Shown: positions 8,360 to 18,085, counted from the stretch's first letter. The stretch: 64,000 bases of DNA from Planctomycetota bacterium (GCA_016722065.1 JADKGX010000001.1:372001-436000), one strand, 5' to 3'. Numbers and translations are program-made. Notes: a model not told the origin generated them from the letters alone.

Positions 8360-8466
8360 CTTGTTCCTCTTGCTTCCTCTTTACTGCACTTGCTTCAGCC
8401 TCGCGGGTCGCCCGTTGCGTCCCGTTTCCCGACGCGGCCCAAGGCCGTTGGTCGGGGGGCTGGAAA

Positions 8467-8784
8467 TCAGGTGTTGATGCGCACTTCCACACCGGCCGGC
8501 AGGTTCAGCGTCTGCAGCGCATCTACAGTGCGCGGGCTGGGCTGGCTGATGTAGATGAGGCGCTTGTGGGTACGGATTTCAAACTGTTCACGGCTTTTCT
8601 TGTCGATGTGCGGGCTGCGCAGCACGGTATAGCGCTCGATACGCGTCGGCAGCGGAATCGGGCCAGAGACCCGCGCGCCACTGTCTTTGGCCGATTCACA
8701 AATCTGCCGGGCCGACTGGTCCAGCAGCTCGTGGTCGTAGCCTTCAAGCCGGATCTTGATCTGAACACCTGCGGTCGTCGCCAT
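8467..8784 (-). CDS. rpsJ: Ribosomal protein uS10 / NusE
   Basis: Small-subunit head protein that also acts in transcription antitermination with NusB. The 105 residues include KIRLEGYDHELLDQSARQICE, then SGPIPLPTRIERYTVLRSPH (about 40-59) and the end LNLPAGVEVRINT. It opens the S10 gene block. In many bacteria tufA precedes it, but here 181 bases without a gene separate it from fusA. Confidence 0.97.
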   Translation of the reverse strand: MATTAGVQIKIRLEGYDHELLDQSARQICESAKDSGARVSGPIPLPTRIERYTVLRSPHIDKKSREQFEIRTHKRLIYISQPSPRTVDALQTLNLPAGVEVRINT

Positions 8785-8965
8785 ACCTTTACTCGATTCT
8801 CTCCGGATGACTCTCCGGATGACTGTCTAGAGAACTTGCCTGAACTGCCTCCACACTCGTTTGCTGCGTTGGCACCTACCGTTCGTTCCCGCTTCTTTCG
8901 AAAGGGGCGCAGACCATAGGCAGCCGACCTTCCCGCGTCAACAACCCGTCGACGCGGCGCAGCAC

Positions 8966-11107
8966 TTAGCGCCGGCCCGCAGGCCTGCCCTTGACCACAC
9001 CACGTTCCGCCAGAATCTTGTCCTTGATGTGCCCCGGGCACACTTCATAGCGGAAGGGTTCCATCGAATAGTTCGCACGGCCCTGTGACAGCCCGCGCAC
9101 GGCCTGGACATAGCCGAACATTTCCGACAGCGGCGCCACGGCCGCAATGATGACCAAGTTGCCGTCGCGTTCGGTTCTTTCAATGCGCGCGCGGCGCGAG
9201 TTCAAGTCGCCAATCACGGGACCCATGAAATCGTCGGGCGTGCGAACTTCCACCTTCATCATCGGCTCGAGAATTTCCGTGCCGACTTCTTCCAGCAGGG
9301 CGCGGAATGCCAGGCGCGCGGCGTCGATGTAGGCAAAGTCCTTGCTGTCCACGTCGTGGTAGCTGCCGTCATAGACGCTGGCCTTGAAGCCAAGCACCGG
9401 GTAGCCGGCAATGCCGCCGCTGGCTGCGGTGTTGCGAACACCTTCTTCAATGTTCTTGATGAACTGGCGCGGAATGCTGCCGCCGACCGTGTCATCTTCG
9501 AACTCGACTTTGTCGCGGGTGTCTTCCGGCAACAGTTCCCAGCGAATCTTGCAATGGCCGTAGCTGCCCGAGCCGCCGGTCTGCTTCTTGTGCATGCCTT
9601 CGGTTTCGACCGGTTGTCCGGCGCGCAGCGACACCATTTCGCGGTACGCCACACGGGGCTGGCCCACGGCGGCATCGACGCGGAACTCGTTGAGAATGCG
9701 CGAGCGAATGATGTCCAGGTGCAACTCGCCCATGCCCGAGATAACCGTCTGCTGGGTTTCAGGGTCCAGGCGCACCTTGAAGGTGGGGTCGTTCTTGGCC
9801 ATCTTCTGCAGCGCCATGGCCAGCTTTTCGCGGTCGGCGTTGCTCTTGGGCTCAATCGACATCGAAATCACGGTTTCCGGGAACGTGATTTCACCCAGCA
9901 CCAGCGGGGTATCTTCATTGCACAGCGTGTCGCCGGTATAGGCGTTGGCCAGGCCGACCGACGCAACGATGTCGCCGGCTTCCGCTTCTTCCAGCGTGTT
10001 GCGATCGTTGGCAAACATACGGAACAGACGCGTGATGCGTTCGCGGCGCTTGATGCGCGCGTTGTACAGGCTGTCGCCGGCACGCAGAGTTCCCGAATAG
10101 ACGCGCAGATAGGTCAGATCACCGTGCTGCTCGCTAACGGTCTTGAAGGCCATGACCGCCAGTGGCCCCTTGGGGTCGCAGGGCAGCTTGTAATCCTTGG
10201 CGCGGTCGTCGGGGTGATTGACGTCCTTGGCTTCCGTCGGGGGCAGGTCCAGCGGGCAGGGCAGGTACCACACCACCGCATTGACCATGTCCTGCACGCC
10301 CTTGTAGCGGTAGCTGCTGCCGCAAACCACCGGCACCAGCTTGAACGCGATCGTACCCGCGCGCAGGGCGGCACGGATCATGGCCGGCGTCACTTCGTCC
10401 AGCTTGTCTTCAAGCAGCAGGTTGGCGATCGTTTCGTCAATGTCGGCGCATTTTTCCATCATGTGAATGCGCGCGGCCTTGGCTTCTTCAAGCAGGTTGG
10501 CAGGAATGGGGTGCTTGATGACTTCCTTGCCGGATTCACCCTCAAAGCTGTGGGCCTTCATCTCAATCAGGTCAATGATGCCCTTGTGGTCTACTTCTTC
10601 GCCCCAGGGCAACTGCACCGGCACCGGGTTGGTGCCCAGGCGCTTGACCATGGAATCAACCGACTTGCGGAAACTGGCGCCGATCTTGTCCATCTTGTTG
10701 ATGTAGGCGATGCGGGGCACTTTGTACTTGTCGGCCTGGCGCCACACGGTTTCGCTTTGGGCTTCAACGCCTTCTTTGCCGTCAAACACGATCACTGCGC
10801 CGTCCAGCACGCGCAGCGAACGTTCAACTTCCGCCGTGAAGTCCACGTGGCCCGGGGTATCAATAAGGTTAATGCCGTGCTTGACGCCCGAGACCGGGTC
10901 GTCCCAATAGGTGCTGACGGCGGCCGACACAATCGTGATGCCGCGTTCTTTTTCTTCCTTCAGATAGTCGGTGACGGTGTTGCCGTCGTCGATGTTGCCT
11001 GGGCGGTGCACCATGCCGGTGTAAAACAGCACGCGCTCGGTCGTTGTGGTCTTGCCAGCGTCGATGTGTGCGCAGATGCCGATGTTTCTCAGATGAACCA
11101 GATCCAC
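8966..11107 (-). CDS. fusA: Elongation factor G
   Basis: GTPase that drives translocation. I choose the GTG at 11107 (VDLVHLRNIGICAHIDAG), because a GGAG ribosome-binding site lies 7 bases upstream and the in-frame ATG at 11152 would add a tail foreign to EF-G. The product is 713 residues. Motifs: G1 AHIDAGKTTTTE (about 13-24), switch II DTPGHVDF, G4 NKMDK, then domain IV with RVAYREMV, and the C-terminal PLSEMFGYVQAVRGLSQGRA. It lies between rpsG and rpsJ, as in str operons, but with larger gaps. Confidence 0.97.
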   Translation of the reverse strand: MDLVHLRNIGICAHIDAGKTTTTERVLFYTGMVHRPGNIDDGNTVTDYLKEEKERGITIVSAAVSTYWDDPVSGVKHGINLIDTPGHVDFTAEVERSLRVLDGAVIVFDGKEGVEAQSETVWRQADKYKVPRIAYINKMDKIGASFRKSVDSMVKRLGTNPVPVQLPWGEEVDHKGIIDLIEMKAHSFEGESGKEVIKHPIPANLLEEAKAARIHMMEKCADIDETIANLLLEDKLDEVTPAMIRAALRAGTIAFKLVPVVCGSSYRYKGVQDMVNAVVWYLPCPLDLPPTEAKDVNHPDDRAKDYKLPCDPKGPLAVMAFKTVSEQHGDLTYLRVYSGTLRAGDSLYNARIKRRERITRLFRMFANDRNTLEEAEAGDIVASVGLANAYTGDTLCNEDTPLVLGEITFPETVISMSIEPKSNADREKLAMALQKMAKNDPTFKVRLDPETQQTVISGMGELHLDIIRSRILNEFRVDAAVGQPRVAYREMVSLRAGQPVETEGMHKKQTGGSGSYGHCKIRWELLPEDTRDKVEFEDDTVGGSIPRQFIKNIEEGVRNTAASGGIAGYPVLGFKASVYDGSYHDVDSKDFAYIDAARLAFRALLEEVGTEILEPMMKVEVRTPDDFMGPVIGDLNSRRARIERTERDGNLVIIAAVAPLSEMFGYVQAVRGLSQGRANYSMEPFRYEVCPGHIKDKILAERGVVKGRPAGRR

Positions 11108-11496
11108 AGCTGTTCTCCACTCAGTGTCCGGCGGGCGGTGTCCGGCAGGCATTTCCTGCAGGTCATGTCACGCCGGGCTTTGTGCCCACCTTCAAAAACA
11201 CAATCGGCCGACAGCCTAAAGGGCGTCGGCCAGGAAGGTCGCCTTGCGGCTCTTCCTAACTTGCGCCCCGAAACTTGCCCGCCACAGCGGGCAGTTTTTC
11301 CAGGCTGGCCCCGATTGCGGAGCACCCTATAAAGGCTTCACGGCGCGCATTGCAGCCGATCCACCGTTGTTCACAAACCACCCCCAGACAGCAGGGGCGG
11401 GAAGTGTAGCGGCAACGTCCTTGGCGTCAAGGGGCCTTCCGGCCGGTGCTGCGGTCCGGTCGGGGCGGCACGCATGCCGCCCCCGGACTCGGATGT
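11108..11496 (-). other. rpsG-fusA spacer with strong hairpin
   Basis: 389 bases without a convincing gene. Immediately after the rpsG stop, a perfect 9-bp stem GGGGCGGCA / TGCCGCCCC with a 4-base loop lies at 11463-11484. No T-run follows on the minus strand, so it is more likely an mRNA processing or stability element than a terminator. The rest shows no motif that I can support beyond the fusA ribosome-binding site. Confidence 0.55.
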
Positions 11497-11970
11497 CTAC
11501 CAGGCGAAGTGGGCAAAGGCCTTGTTGGCGTCTGCCATGCGGTGCGTTTCTTCGCGCTTGCGCACTGCGGCACCTTCTCGCTTGAAGGCTTCGCCAAGTT
11601 CGTCGGCCAGGCGTTCTGCCATTGGCTTGCCCTTGCGGGCGCGGGCTGCGGCAATGATCCACCGGAACGCCAGTGCCTGCTGGCGCTTGGCGCCGACGGG
11701 CTTGGGTACCTGATAGGTTGCGCCACCCACGCGCTTGCTGCGCACTTCCACCATGGGGCGGCAATTGTTCAGCGCCTCGTTGAACACTTCCAGCGGTTCC
11801 TTTTCCGGAATGCGCTTTTTCAGTGTGTCAAAGGCGGTGTACACGATGCGCTGCGCGATGCTGCGCTTGCCTTCGTACATGATGGTGTTGACGAACTTCG
11901 ACACGAGCTTGCTGTTGTAAACCGGGTCCGGCTTCAGAAAGCGTTCGGTCGACTTGTAGTTGCGAGGCAT
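11497..11970 (-). CDS. rpsG: Ribosomal protein uS7
   Basis: Primary binder of the 16S rRNA 3' major domain; in E. coli it also represses its own operon. The start at 11970 gives MPRNYKSTERFLKPDPVYNS and a normal 157-residue product. An upstream in-frame ATG (12033) would overlap the promoter called at 12006-12033. Motifs: KFVNTIMYEGKRSIAQ (about 25-40), RPMVEVRSKRVGGATYQVP, and the C-terminal RKREETHRMADANKAFAHFAW. Confidence 0.96.
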   Translation of the reverse strand: MPRNYKSTERFLKPDPVYNSKLVSKFVNTIMYEGKRSIAQRIVYTAFDTLKKRIPEKEPLEVFNEALNNCRPMVEVRSKRVGGATYQVPKPVGAKRQQALAFRWIIAAARARKGKPMAERLADELGEAFKREGAAVRKREETHRMADANKAFAHFAW

Positions 11971-12005
11971 GCGCTGTGGCTCCACGGAACTGCGTAAGGC
12001 GCGGA

Positions 12006-12033
12006 AAGATAGCAGTGGGCAATTGAGCGTCAA
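12006..12033 (-). promoter_or_regulatory. Putative sigma-70-type promoter for rpsG-fusA-S10
   Basis: On the minus strand, TTGACG (12028-12033) and TATCTT (12006-12011) are separated by 16 bases, and a start near 12000 would leave a leader of about 30 bases before the rpsG ATG. It follows the rpsL terminator, which fits a fresh start of transcription. Prediction from sequence only. Confidence 0.5.
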
Positions 12034-12293
12034 GCAGGGGAGAGGCGGGAAAGTCGCGCGGAAAGAAAACTATGAAATGGCCTCGCCCCCGCTTGCATGG
12101 CCGCTTGCGCGGCAGTGTCAGCGCGTGGTGCAAAAGTTTTGCAACGTAAGGCCACCACGCCCGCAGATTTTTTTTGCCCGGGCCTGCACTTGGCGCGCGA
12201 GCACACAAATCAGCCACACAATTTCTGGGGCACCGCAGCCGCCGCTGTCAAGCGGGGGTATGCCTGGGCACACTTTTTCAGTCAGGCCGCGCA
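12034..12293. other. rpsL-rpsG spacer upstream of the promoter
   Basis: About 260 bases between the rpsL terminator and the -35 box at 12028-12033. I see no coding sequence, tRNA or clear repeat. The separation of rpsL from rpsG by a terminator and a promoter is unlike the compact rpsL-rpsG pair of most bacteria. Confidence 0.4.
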
Positions 12294-12324
12294 CAAAACA
12301 AACAAACCCCGGCAGGGCCGGGGT
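12294..12324 (-). terminator. Rho-independent terminator after rpsL
   Basis: Perfect 8-bp stem ACCCCGGC / GCCGGGGT with a 3-base loop (12306-12324), followed on the minus strand by the T-rich run TTTGTTTGTTTTG. It begins 25 bases past the rpsL stop. Confidence 0.85.
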
Positions 12325-12349
12325 CTGTTATTGACGTGTCAAGAACAGG

Positions 12350-12721
12350 TTACTTGCCGCGCTTGGCGCCGTACTTGGAACGGCTTTGCTTGCGGCCATC
12401 GACTGCGGCACAGTCCAGTGCGCCGCGCACGATGTGGTAACGCACGCCTGGCAGGTCGCGCACGCGACCGCCGCGAACCAGAACAATGTTGTGTTCCTGC
12501 AGGTTGTGGCCTTCGCCGGGAATGTAGGCGGTGACTTCGCGCTGGTTGCTCAAGCGGATACGCGCAATCTTGCGCAGCGCAGAATTCGGCTTTTTGGGCG
12601 TGGTGGTCTTGACCTGCAGGCACACGCCGCGCTTGTACTGGTTGGCGTCCAGCGCCGGCGACTTGCTTTTGTAGGTCTTCTTCTTGCGGCCCTTGCGGAC
12701 CATCTGGTTCATCGTGGGCAT
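12350..12721 (-). CDS. rpsL: Ribosomal protein uS12
   Basis: Decoding-centre protein, 123 residues of normal length. The conserved TTTPKKPNSALRK (about 39-51) keeps lysines 43 and 44. The second decoding loop reads GGRVRDLPGV (about 84-93), with Arg at position 88 where E. coli and most bacteria have Lys. In Mycobacterium tuberculosis and E. coli, Lys to Arg at this place gives streptomycin resistance. The gene lies downstream of a lipoprotein gene and not directly after rpoC, and has its own terminator. Confidence 0.97.
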   Translation of the reverse strand: MPTMNQMVRKGRKKKTYKSKSPALDANQYKRGVCLQVKTTTPKKPNSALRKIARIRLSNQREVTAYIPGEGHNLQEHNIVLVRGGRVRDLPGVRYHIVRGALDCAAVDGRKQSRSKYGAKRGK

Positions 12722-12762
12722 GGTTTCTTCCTGGTTCTTCCCCCAAGATCGGGGCGCGGAGT

Positions 12763-13797
12763 TTACTTTCCCGACCCGCTTTGCAAGAGGGCGCCTTCAA
12801 CGTCCTTGTGCAGGGCTTTGATTTCCGGACCCGGGGTTTCAACCGCTTCCAGAGCGGCCTTTGCGGCCTCAAGCAAGGCCTGCTTTCGGGTGTCGCCGGG
12901 CCGGGCTGCAGCCAGCGCAAGCCCGTACTGCCCAAGCAGCGCTGCGTAATCCGGGGCCTGCAGGCCGCTTTCTTCCAGGCGCGGCAATTCTCCGGTCTGG
13001 TCGTCACGGCAGCGGTCGCCCCATTTGGCTGCCAGGGCATGATGACCGCGGGTATGAAAAGCCTCCACCGCACTGGCCACCACGATCGACAGCCAGCCCC
13101 TCTTGCCGTGGCGGTATGCAGCGCTGTAGGCACGCAAGAACGCCGCATCGGCCGCTTGCGGGTCGGTTGCTGCTTCCAGGTCTGCGACGTCAACCCAGGC
13201 CTTTAGCTGCAGCAGCGGCAGTTTGAGTTGATCGCAAACACGGGCCCCCTGACGCGCGATCTTCAGGGCCGTGGCCGTGTCGCCGCCGTCCAGAAAGCCG
13301 CCGGTCAATTGGCGACACGCGCCTGCGTACACAACCCAGGCCTTGGCCTGGGCAAATCCGGAAAGCGCAAGCTGCGCGCTGGCTTGTGCGGCGTGCAGGT
13401 TCGGCGCGCCCAGGTGCACGGCGGTCTGTGCCAGGCCGGCATCGCCGCGCAGGCGCGCATCGCCAACGGCCGCCGCCTGCACACGTTGCAGGTAGTCGTT
13501 GGCCTTTTCAGCGTCGCGGCCTTCGCCTTCCCGGCCCCAAATGGATGCCAGGATTACATCGAGGTACAGGTTTTCGCGGGTTGCGCCCTGGGACAGCTTG
13601 GCCCGGGCGGACTCCACAAGATAGGCAGCGGCAATGCGGTTGCCCTGCGCGTCCAGGTCGTCCGCGTTTCTCAGCGCCGTGTTGATGTTGGCCAGGTCGT
13701 AGTCGGTAGCGGCCGACTGATCTTCCAGCGGCGGCTCTATCTGCGGCGCTTTGGGTGGAGGTGGTGACGCGCAACCGGCCAGCAACACCAGCAACAT
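12763..13797 (-). CDS. Predicted lipoprotein between rpoC and rpsL
   Basis: Unrecognised family. The frame carries a lipoprotein signal ending LLVLLAGC, with a Pro-rich segment (ASPPPPKAPQIEPP) behind the cysteine, then an Ala-rich helical region of repeated short helices, reminiscent of TPR-like proteins (AKANDYLQRVQAAAVGDARLRGD and similar). I place the start at ATG 13797, directly after the rpoC terminator. An alternative ATG at 13860, just past the rpoC stop, would add 21 residues, including a more basic segment before the hydrophobic core. Predicted export and lipidation; about 344 residues. Function unknown. Confidence 0.72.
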   Translation of the reverse strand: MLLVLLAGCASPPPPKAPQIEPPLEDQSAATDYDLANINTALRNADDLDAQGNRIAAAYLVESARAKLSQGATRENLYLDVILASIWGREGEGRDAEKANDYLQRVQAAAVGDARLRGDAGLAQTAVHLGAPNLHAAQASAQLALSGFAQAKAWVVYAGACRQLTGGFLDGGDTATALKIARQGARVCDQLKLPLLQLKAWVDVADLEAATDPQAADAAFLRAYSAAYRHGKRGWLSIVVASAVEAFHTRGHHALAAKWGDRCRDDQTGELPRLEESGLQAPDYAALLGQYGLALAAARPGDTRKQALLEAAKAALEAVETPGPEIKALHKDVEGALLQSGSGK

Positions 13798-13837
13798 GAA
13801 AAACACACGGAGCCCGCACCGCGCAGGCTCCGTGTTT
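13797..13837 (-). terminator. Terminator after rpoC
   Basis: Perfect 10-bp stem ACACGGAGCC / GGCTCCGTGT (13805-13814 with 13826-13835), 11-base GC-rich loop, and GTTTTTC following on the minus strand. It lies 27 bases past the rpoC stop and just before the chosen ATG of the lipoprotein gene. The other strand also has a short T-run, so it could work both ways, or as an attenuator with read-through into the lipoprotein gene. Confidence 0.8.
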
Positions 13838-13861
13838 GATGTTTTTGAAACCAGCCACATG

Positions 13862-16800
13862 TTAGGCCACACCTGTGGCGACCTCTTGCTCTTCGCCTTC
13901 TTCGCTTTCGGGCTGGCGTTCGGCCACGCCCTTTTCAATCGCCATGTCCTGATAGGCGTGGAAGCCGCTGCCGGCAGGAATGCGGTGGCCCAGGATGATG
14001 TTTTCCTTCAGGCCACGCAGGAAATCCCGCTTGCCGCTGATGGCTGCCTCTGTCAGCACCTTGGTTGTTTCCTGGAAGGATGCCGAGCTGAGGAAGCTTT
14101 CGCTTTGCAGGCTGGCCTTGGTGATGCCCAGCAACAGGGGCTTGAACGTGGCGGGCTTACCGCCTTCCTTGATTACTGTCTCGTTGTCCCTGCGCACGTC
14201 GCTGCGGTCCACCATGGACCCACGCAGGAAGTTGGTGTTGCCTTCATTGACAATCTTCACTTTGCGCAGCATCTGCCCGACAATGATCTCGATGTGCTTG
14301 TCGTTGATGGCCACGTTCTGGCTGCGATAGACCTTTTGCACCTCACCCAGCAGGTAGTCCTGCACGGCGTCCTTGCCCTGAATGTCCAGCACGTCGTGCG
14401 GCACGCGTGAACCTTCGGTCAGGCTTTCGCCGGCTTTTACGCGGTCGCCGGTACGAACCTTGATGGCCAGTCGCGCCGGAATGGTGTGTTCGGCCACTTC
14501 GCCGCCGTCGGTGCGCACAAACACCATGCGCTTGCCGCGCTTCTTGTCTTCGGACAGTTCCACAATGCCGTCGACGCGTGTGATGATGGCGGGTTCCTTG
14601 GGCTTGCGGGCCTCCAGAAGTTCCGTCACGCGCGGCAGACCGCCGGTGATGTCCTGAGTGCCGCCGATTTCACGCACCGTCTTGGCCAGGATTTCGCCGG
14701 CCTTTACCTTCTGGCCGTCCTTGGCCACGATCGTGGATTTTTCGGCCAGCGGGTAGTACGCGACGATGTCGCCCTTGTTGTTTTCAATGCGCAGCTGCGG
14801 GTGCAGGTCGCCCTTGTGCTCAATCACCACGCGCTGTTTGGTCTGGGTTTCCTGTTCGATTTCTTCCTTGAATGTGCGGCCCTCGATCAAGTCGTCATAG
14901 ACGATCTTGCCGTCGGTTTCGGCGATGATCGGCGTGGTGTGCGGGTCCCATTCACACAGGACCGCGCCGGCCTTGGCAATCTTGGAGCCGTCCTCGAACA
15001 TCAACGTGGCGCCCAGCGGAATCTGGTAGGTGTCGACCACCTTGTCGTCTTTGTCCAGAATCTTGATTTCGCCCTTGCTGCTGACGACAACCTGTGAGCC
15101 CTGGGGGCCCTTTACCGTGCGCAGGCTGTCAGAGAACTTCACCAACCCGGCGCGGGTAACCTTGATGTCCTTGTCCACGCTGGTACGAGTGACCGTGCCA
15201 CCGATGTGGAAGGTGCGCATGGTCAACTGCGTGCCCGGTTCACCGATGCTTTGGGCCGCAATGATGCCCACAGCCAGGCCCAGTTCGACCAATTCGTCAC
15301 GCGAAAGGTCCGCACCGTAGCACAGACGGCACACGCCGACGTCTGAATCGCAAGTCAGGGCGCTGCGCACGCGAACTTTCTGGAAGCCCAGGTCTTCAAT
15401 CACCTTGGCAGTTTCGGTGCTGACCAGGTCACCCTTCTTGATGAGAATTTCCTTCGTTTGCGGGTGGCGAATGTCGTCGCAAACCACGCGGCCGCGCATG
15501 CTTTCGGCCAGCGAGATTTCGACCTTCTCACCCTTGAACACGCTGCGCTTGTCGACGCCCTGGTCGGTGCCGCAGTCGTGTTCTGTAACCACTACAGTCT
15601 GGGCCACGTCGGCCAGCTTGCGGGTCAGATAGCCCGAGTCAGCTGTCTTCAATGCCGTGTCGGCCAGACCCTTGCGCGCGCCGTGCGTGCTGGAGAAATA
15701 CTCCAGCACCTTCAGGCCTTCACGGAAGTTGGCCTTGATTGGCGTTTCAATGATTTCGCCACCTGGCTTGGCCATCAGGCCACGCATGCCTGCCAACTGA
15801 CGAACCTGTTCGGTCGAACCACGGGCGCCGGACGTCACCATCATGAAGATCGGGTTCAGGTACGGCTTACCGCCACGCTGGTCGTTCTTGAGAACGTCCA
15901 TCATCGAGCGGCCGATTTCTTCACGGGCGTGGGTCCATTCGTCGATCACGTGGTTGCGGCGTTCACGGTCCGTGATTACGCCCTGGCGATAGCGCCGGTC
16001 GAGTTCGTCGACCACTTTCTGGCTCTTGACCAGGATGTCTTCCTTGTTTTCTGGCGAACGCATGTCGTCCTTGCCGATGCTGACACCGGCGCGGGTTGCA
16101 GACTTGAAGCCGAATTCCTTGATGTCGTCCAGCAGCTTCAGCGTCGCTACGCGGCCAAGGCGCTTGTAGCAGTGGGCAATCACGCCCGAGATCTGCTTCT
16201 TGCCGATGGCATAGTTGAAGTACGGCATGCCGGGGCCCAGGATGTCATTGAACAGAATGCGGCCCGGCGTGGTTTCCACCATGAACGAGTTGGCTACTTC
16301 GGGTGATTCCTCGACCCATTCTTCGTAACGGTACTGGTCGCCAAAGGTCTCGCGCGGCACGGCCAACGTCCAGTCCGCCGTCGGTGTCTGACGGTGACCG
16401 GAAAGCACGTTGCCCTTTTCGTCGTAGACGACTTTGTGGCAATCCAGCAGCACCTTGATCTTGGCGTGCGTGCCCAGCTTGCCGTGGCTGTAGGCGGCAA
16501 TCACGTCTTCTGCCGTCGTGAACCACTTGCCCTCGCCCTTTTCCTGGGCGTTGTCGGCGGTCATGTAGTACAGACCCAGCACCATGTCCTGGCTGGGTGT
16601 GATGATCGGGTTGCCGTGCGCGGGGCTGAAAATGTTGTGAATCGACAACATCAACGTGTGGGCTTCGATCTGCGCCTCGAAGCTCAAGGGCAGGTGCACG
16701 GCCATCTGGTCACCGTCGAAGTCGGCGTTGAAGCCGCCACACACCAGCGGGTGAATCTTGATCGCGTTGCCTTCCACCAGCACCGGTTCAAAGGCCTGAA

Positions 16801-18085
16801 TGCCCATGCGGTGCAGCGTGGGCGCGCGGTTCAACAGCACCGGGTGCTTGAAGATCACTTCTTCCAGAATGTCCCACACTTCTTCGTCGCGACGTTCCAG
16901 CATTTTCTTGGCCGACTTGATGGTGTCAGCAAGGCCGAGCTCGCGCAGGCGGCGGATGATGAACGGCTGGTACAACTCAAGCGCGATCTTCTTGGGCAGA
17001 CCGCACTGGTGCAGCTTCAGTTCGGGCTCTACCACGATCACTGAACGAGCCGAATAATCCACGCGCTTGCCCAGCAGGTTTTCACGGAAGCGCCCCTGCT
17101 TGCCCTTGATCATGTCGGTCAAGGACTTCAGCGGACGGTTACGCGACCCCAGCACGGGGCGACGGCAGCGCGAGTTATCAAACAGCGCGTCTGCGGACTG
17201 CTGCAGCATGCGCTTTTCGTTGCGAATGATGACCTCGGGTGCATTGAGGTCGATCAGCTTCTTGAGGCGGTTGTTGCGGTTGATCAGACGACGATACAGG
17301 TCGTTCAGGTCGCTGGTGGCAAAGTTGCCGCTTTCAAGCTGCACCAAAGGGCGCAGATCGGGCGGAATCACGGGCACTACGTCCAGTACCATCCAGTCCG
17401 GGCGGTTGCCGGATTCGTTCAGGGCCTCAACGGTCTTGAGCCGCTTGATCAGGTCCTTCTGCTTCTGCTTGCTGTTGGTTTCGCTCAATTCCCGGCGCAG
17501 TTCTTCGCCCAGGTCCTCAAGTTCCATGCGACCCAGCAGCTCACGCAGGGCTTCCGCGCCCATGGCAGCCTTGAACTGGTCGCCATACTGCGCGCGCATC
17601 TCGCGGAACTTTTCCTCGTTGATCAGGTCCTTTTCCTTCAAATCGGAGGGGCCGGGGTCAACGACGATGTAGTCCTGGAAGTAAATCACGCGTTCCAGAG
17701 CCGAGGCCTTGACGTTCAGCAGGGCACCAATGCGCGACGGCATGGCCTTGAAGAACCAGATGTGCGCCACGGCGGCAGCCAGGTTGATGTGGCCCATGCG
17801 CTTGCGGCGAACTTTGCTGGTCGTGACCTTCACGCCGCAACGTTCGCAGACAATGCCCTTGTACTTGATGCCTTTGTACTTGCCGCAGAAGCACTCGTAG
17901 TCTTTTTCAGGGCCGAAGATTTTCTCGCAGAACAGGCCGTCCTTTTCGGGGCGGTAGGTGCGATAGTTGATCGTTTCAGGCTTTTTGACTTCGCCGTAGC
18001 TCCAGGACCGAATGTCTTCGGGGCTGGCCAGGTTGATGCCCACGGCCGCGATTTCGTTGATTTTGTCGTAGAGTGCTTCAGGCAT
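13862..18085 (-). CDS. rpoC: RNA polymerase beta-prime subunit
   Basis: Catalytic subunit of RNA polymerase, 1407 residues, similar to E. coli. The N-terminal zinc-binding module is visible (CFCGKYKGIKYKGIVCERCG near residues 66-85). The catalytic NADFDGDQMAVH (about 453-464) carries the three Mg-binding aspartates. The second zinc site is represented by CDSDVGVCRLCYG. It follows rpoB with a 120-base spacer and ends before a strong terminator. The last residues are acidic (SEEGEEQE). Confidence 0.98.
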   Translation of the reverse strand: MPEALYDKINEIAAVGINLASPEDIRSWSYGEVKKPETINYRTYRPEKDGLFCEKIFGPEKDYECFCGKYKGIKYKGIVCERCGVKVTTSKVRRKRMGHINLAAAVAHIWFFKAMPSRIGALLNVKASALERVIYFQDYIVVDPGPSDLKEKDLINEEKFREMRAQYGDQFKAAMGAEALRELLGRMELEDLGEELRRELSETNSKQKQKDLIKRLKTVEALNESGNRPDWMVLDVVPVIPPDLRPLVQLESGNFATSDLNDLYRRLINRNNRLKKLIDLNAPEVIIRNEKRMLQQSADALFDNSRCRRPVLGSRNRPLKSLTDMIKGKQGRFRENLLGKRVDYSARSVIVVEPELKLHQCGLPKKIALELYQPFIIRRLRELGLADTIKSAKKMLERRDEEVWDILEEVIFKHPVLLNRAPTLHRMGIQAFEPVLVEGNAIKIHPLVCGGFNADFDGDQMAVHLPLSFEAQIEAHTLMLSIHNIFSPAHGNPIITPSQDMVLGLYYMTADNAQEKGEGKWFTTAEDVIAAYSHGKLGTHAKIKVLLDCHKVVYDEKGNVLSGHRQTPTADWTLAVPRETFGDQYRYEEWVEESPEVANSFMVETTPGRILFNDILGPGMPYFNYAIGKKQISGVIAHCYKRLGRVATLKLLDDIKEFGFKSATRAGVSIGKDDMRSPENKEDILVKSQKVVDELDRRYRQGVITDRERRNHVIDEWTHAREEIGRSMMDVLKNDQRGGKPYLNPIFMMVTSGARGSTEQVRQLAGMRGLMAKPGGEIIETPIKANFREGLKVLEYFSSTHGARKGLADTALKTADSGYLTRKLADVAQTVVVTEHDCGTDQGVDKRSVFKGEKVEISLAESMRGRVVCDDIRHPQTKEILIKKGDLVSTETAKVIEDLGFQKVRVRSALTCDSDVGVCRLCYGADLSRDELVELGLAVGIIAAQSIGEPGTQLTMRTFHIGGTVTRTSVDKDIKVTRAGLVKFSDSLRTVKGPQGSQVVVSSKGEIKILDKDDKVVDTYQIPLGATLMFEDGSKIAKAGAVLCEWDPHTTPIIAETDGKIVYDDLIEGRTFKEEIEQETQTKQRVVIEHKGDLHPQLRIENNKGDIVAYYPLAEKSTIVAKDGQKVKAGEILAKTVREIGGTQDITGGLPRVTELLEARKPKEPAIITRVDGIVELSEDKKRGKRMVFVRTDGGEVAEHTIPARLAIKVRTGDRVKAGESLTEGSRVPHDVLDIQGKDAVQDYLLGEVQKVYRSQNVAINDKHIEIIVGQMLRKVKIVNEGNTNFLRGSMVDRSDVRRDNETVIKEGGKPATFKPLLLGITKASLQSESFLSSASFQETTKVLTEAAISGKRDFLRGLKENIILGHRIPAGSGFHAYQDMAIEKGVAERQPESEEGEEQEVATGVA

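Noticed and set aside
8785..8965. A tufA gene between fusA and rpsJ
   Set aside because: Only 181 bases are present and no EF-Tu motif is found on either strand.
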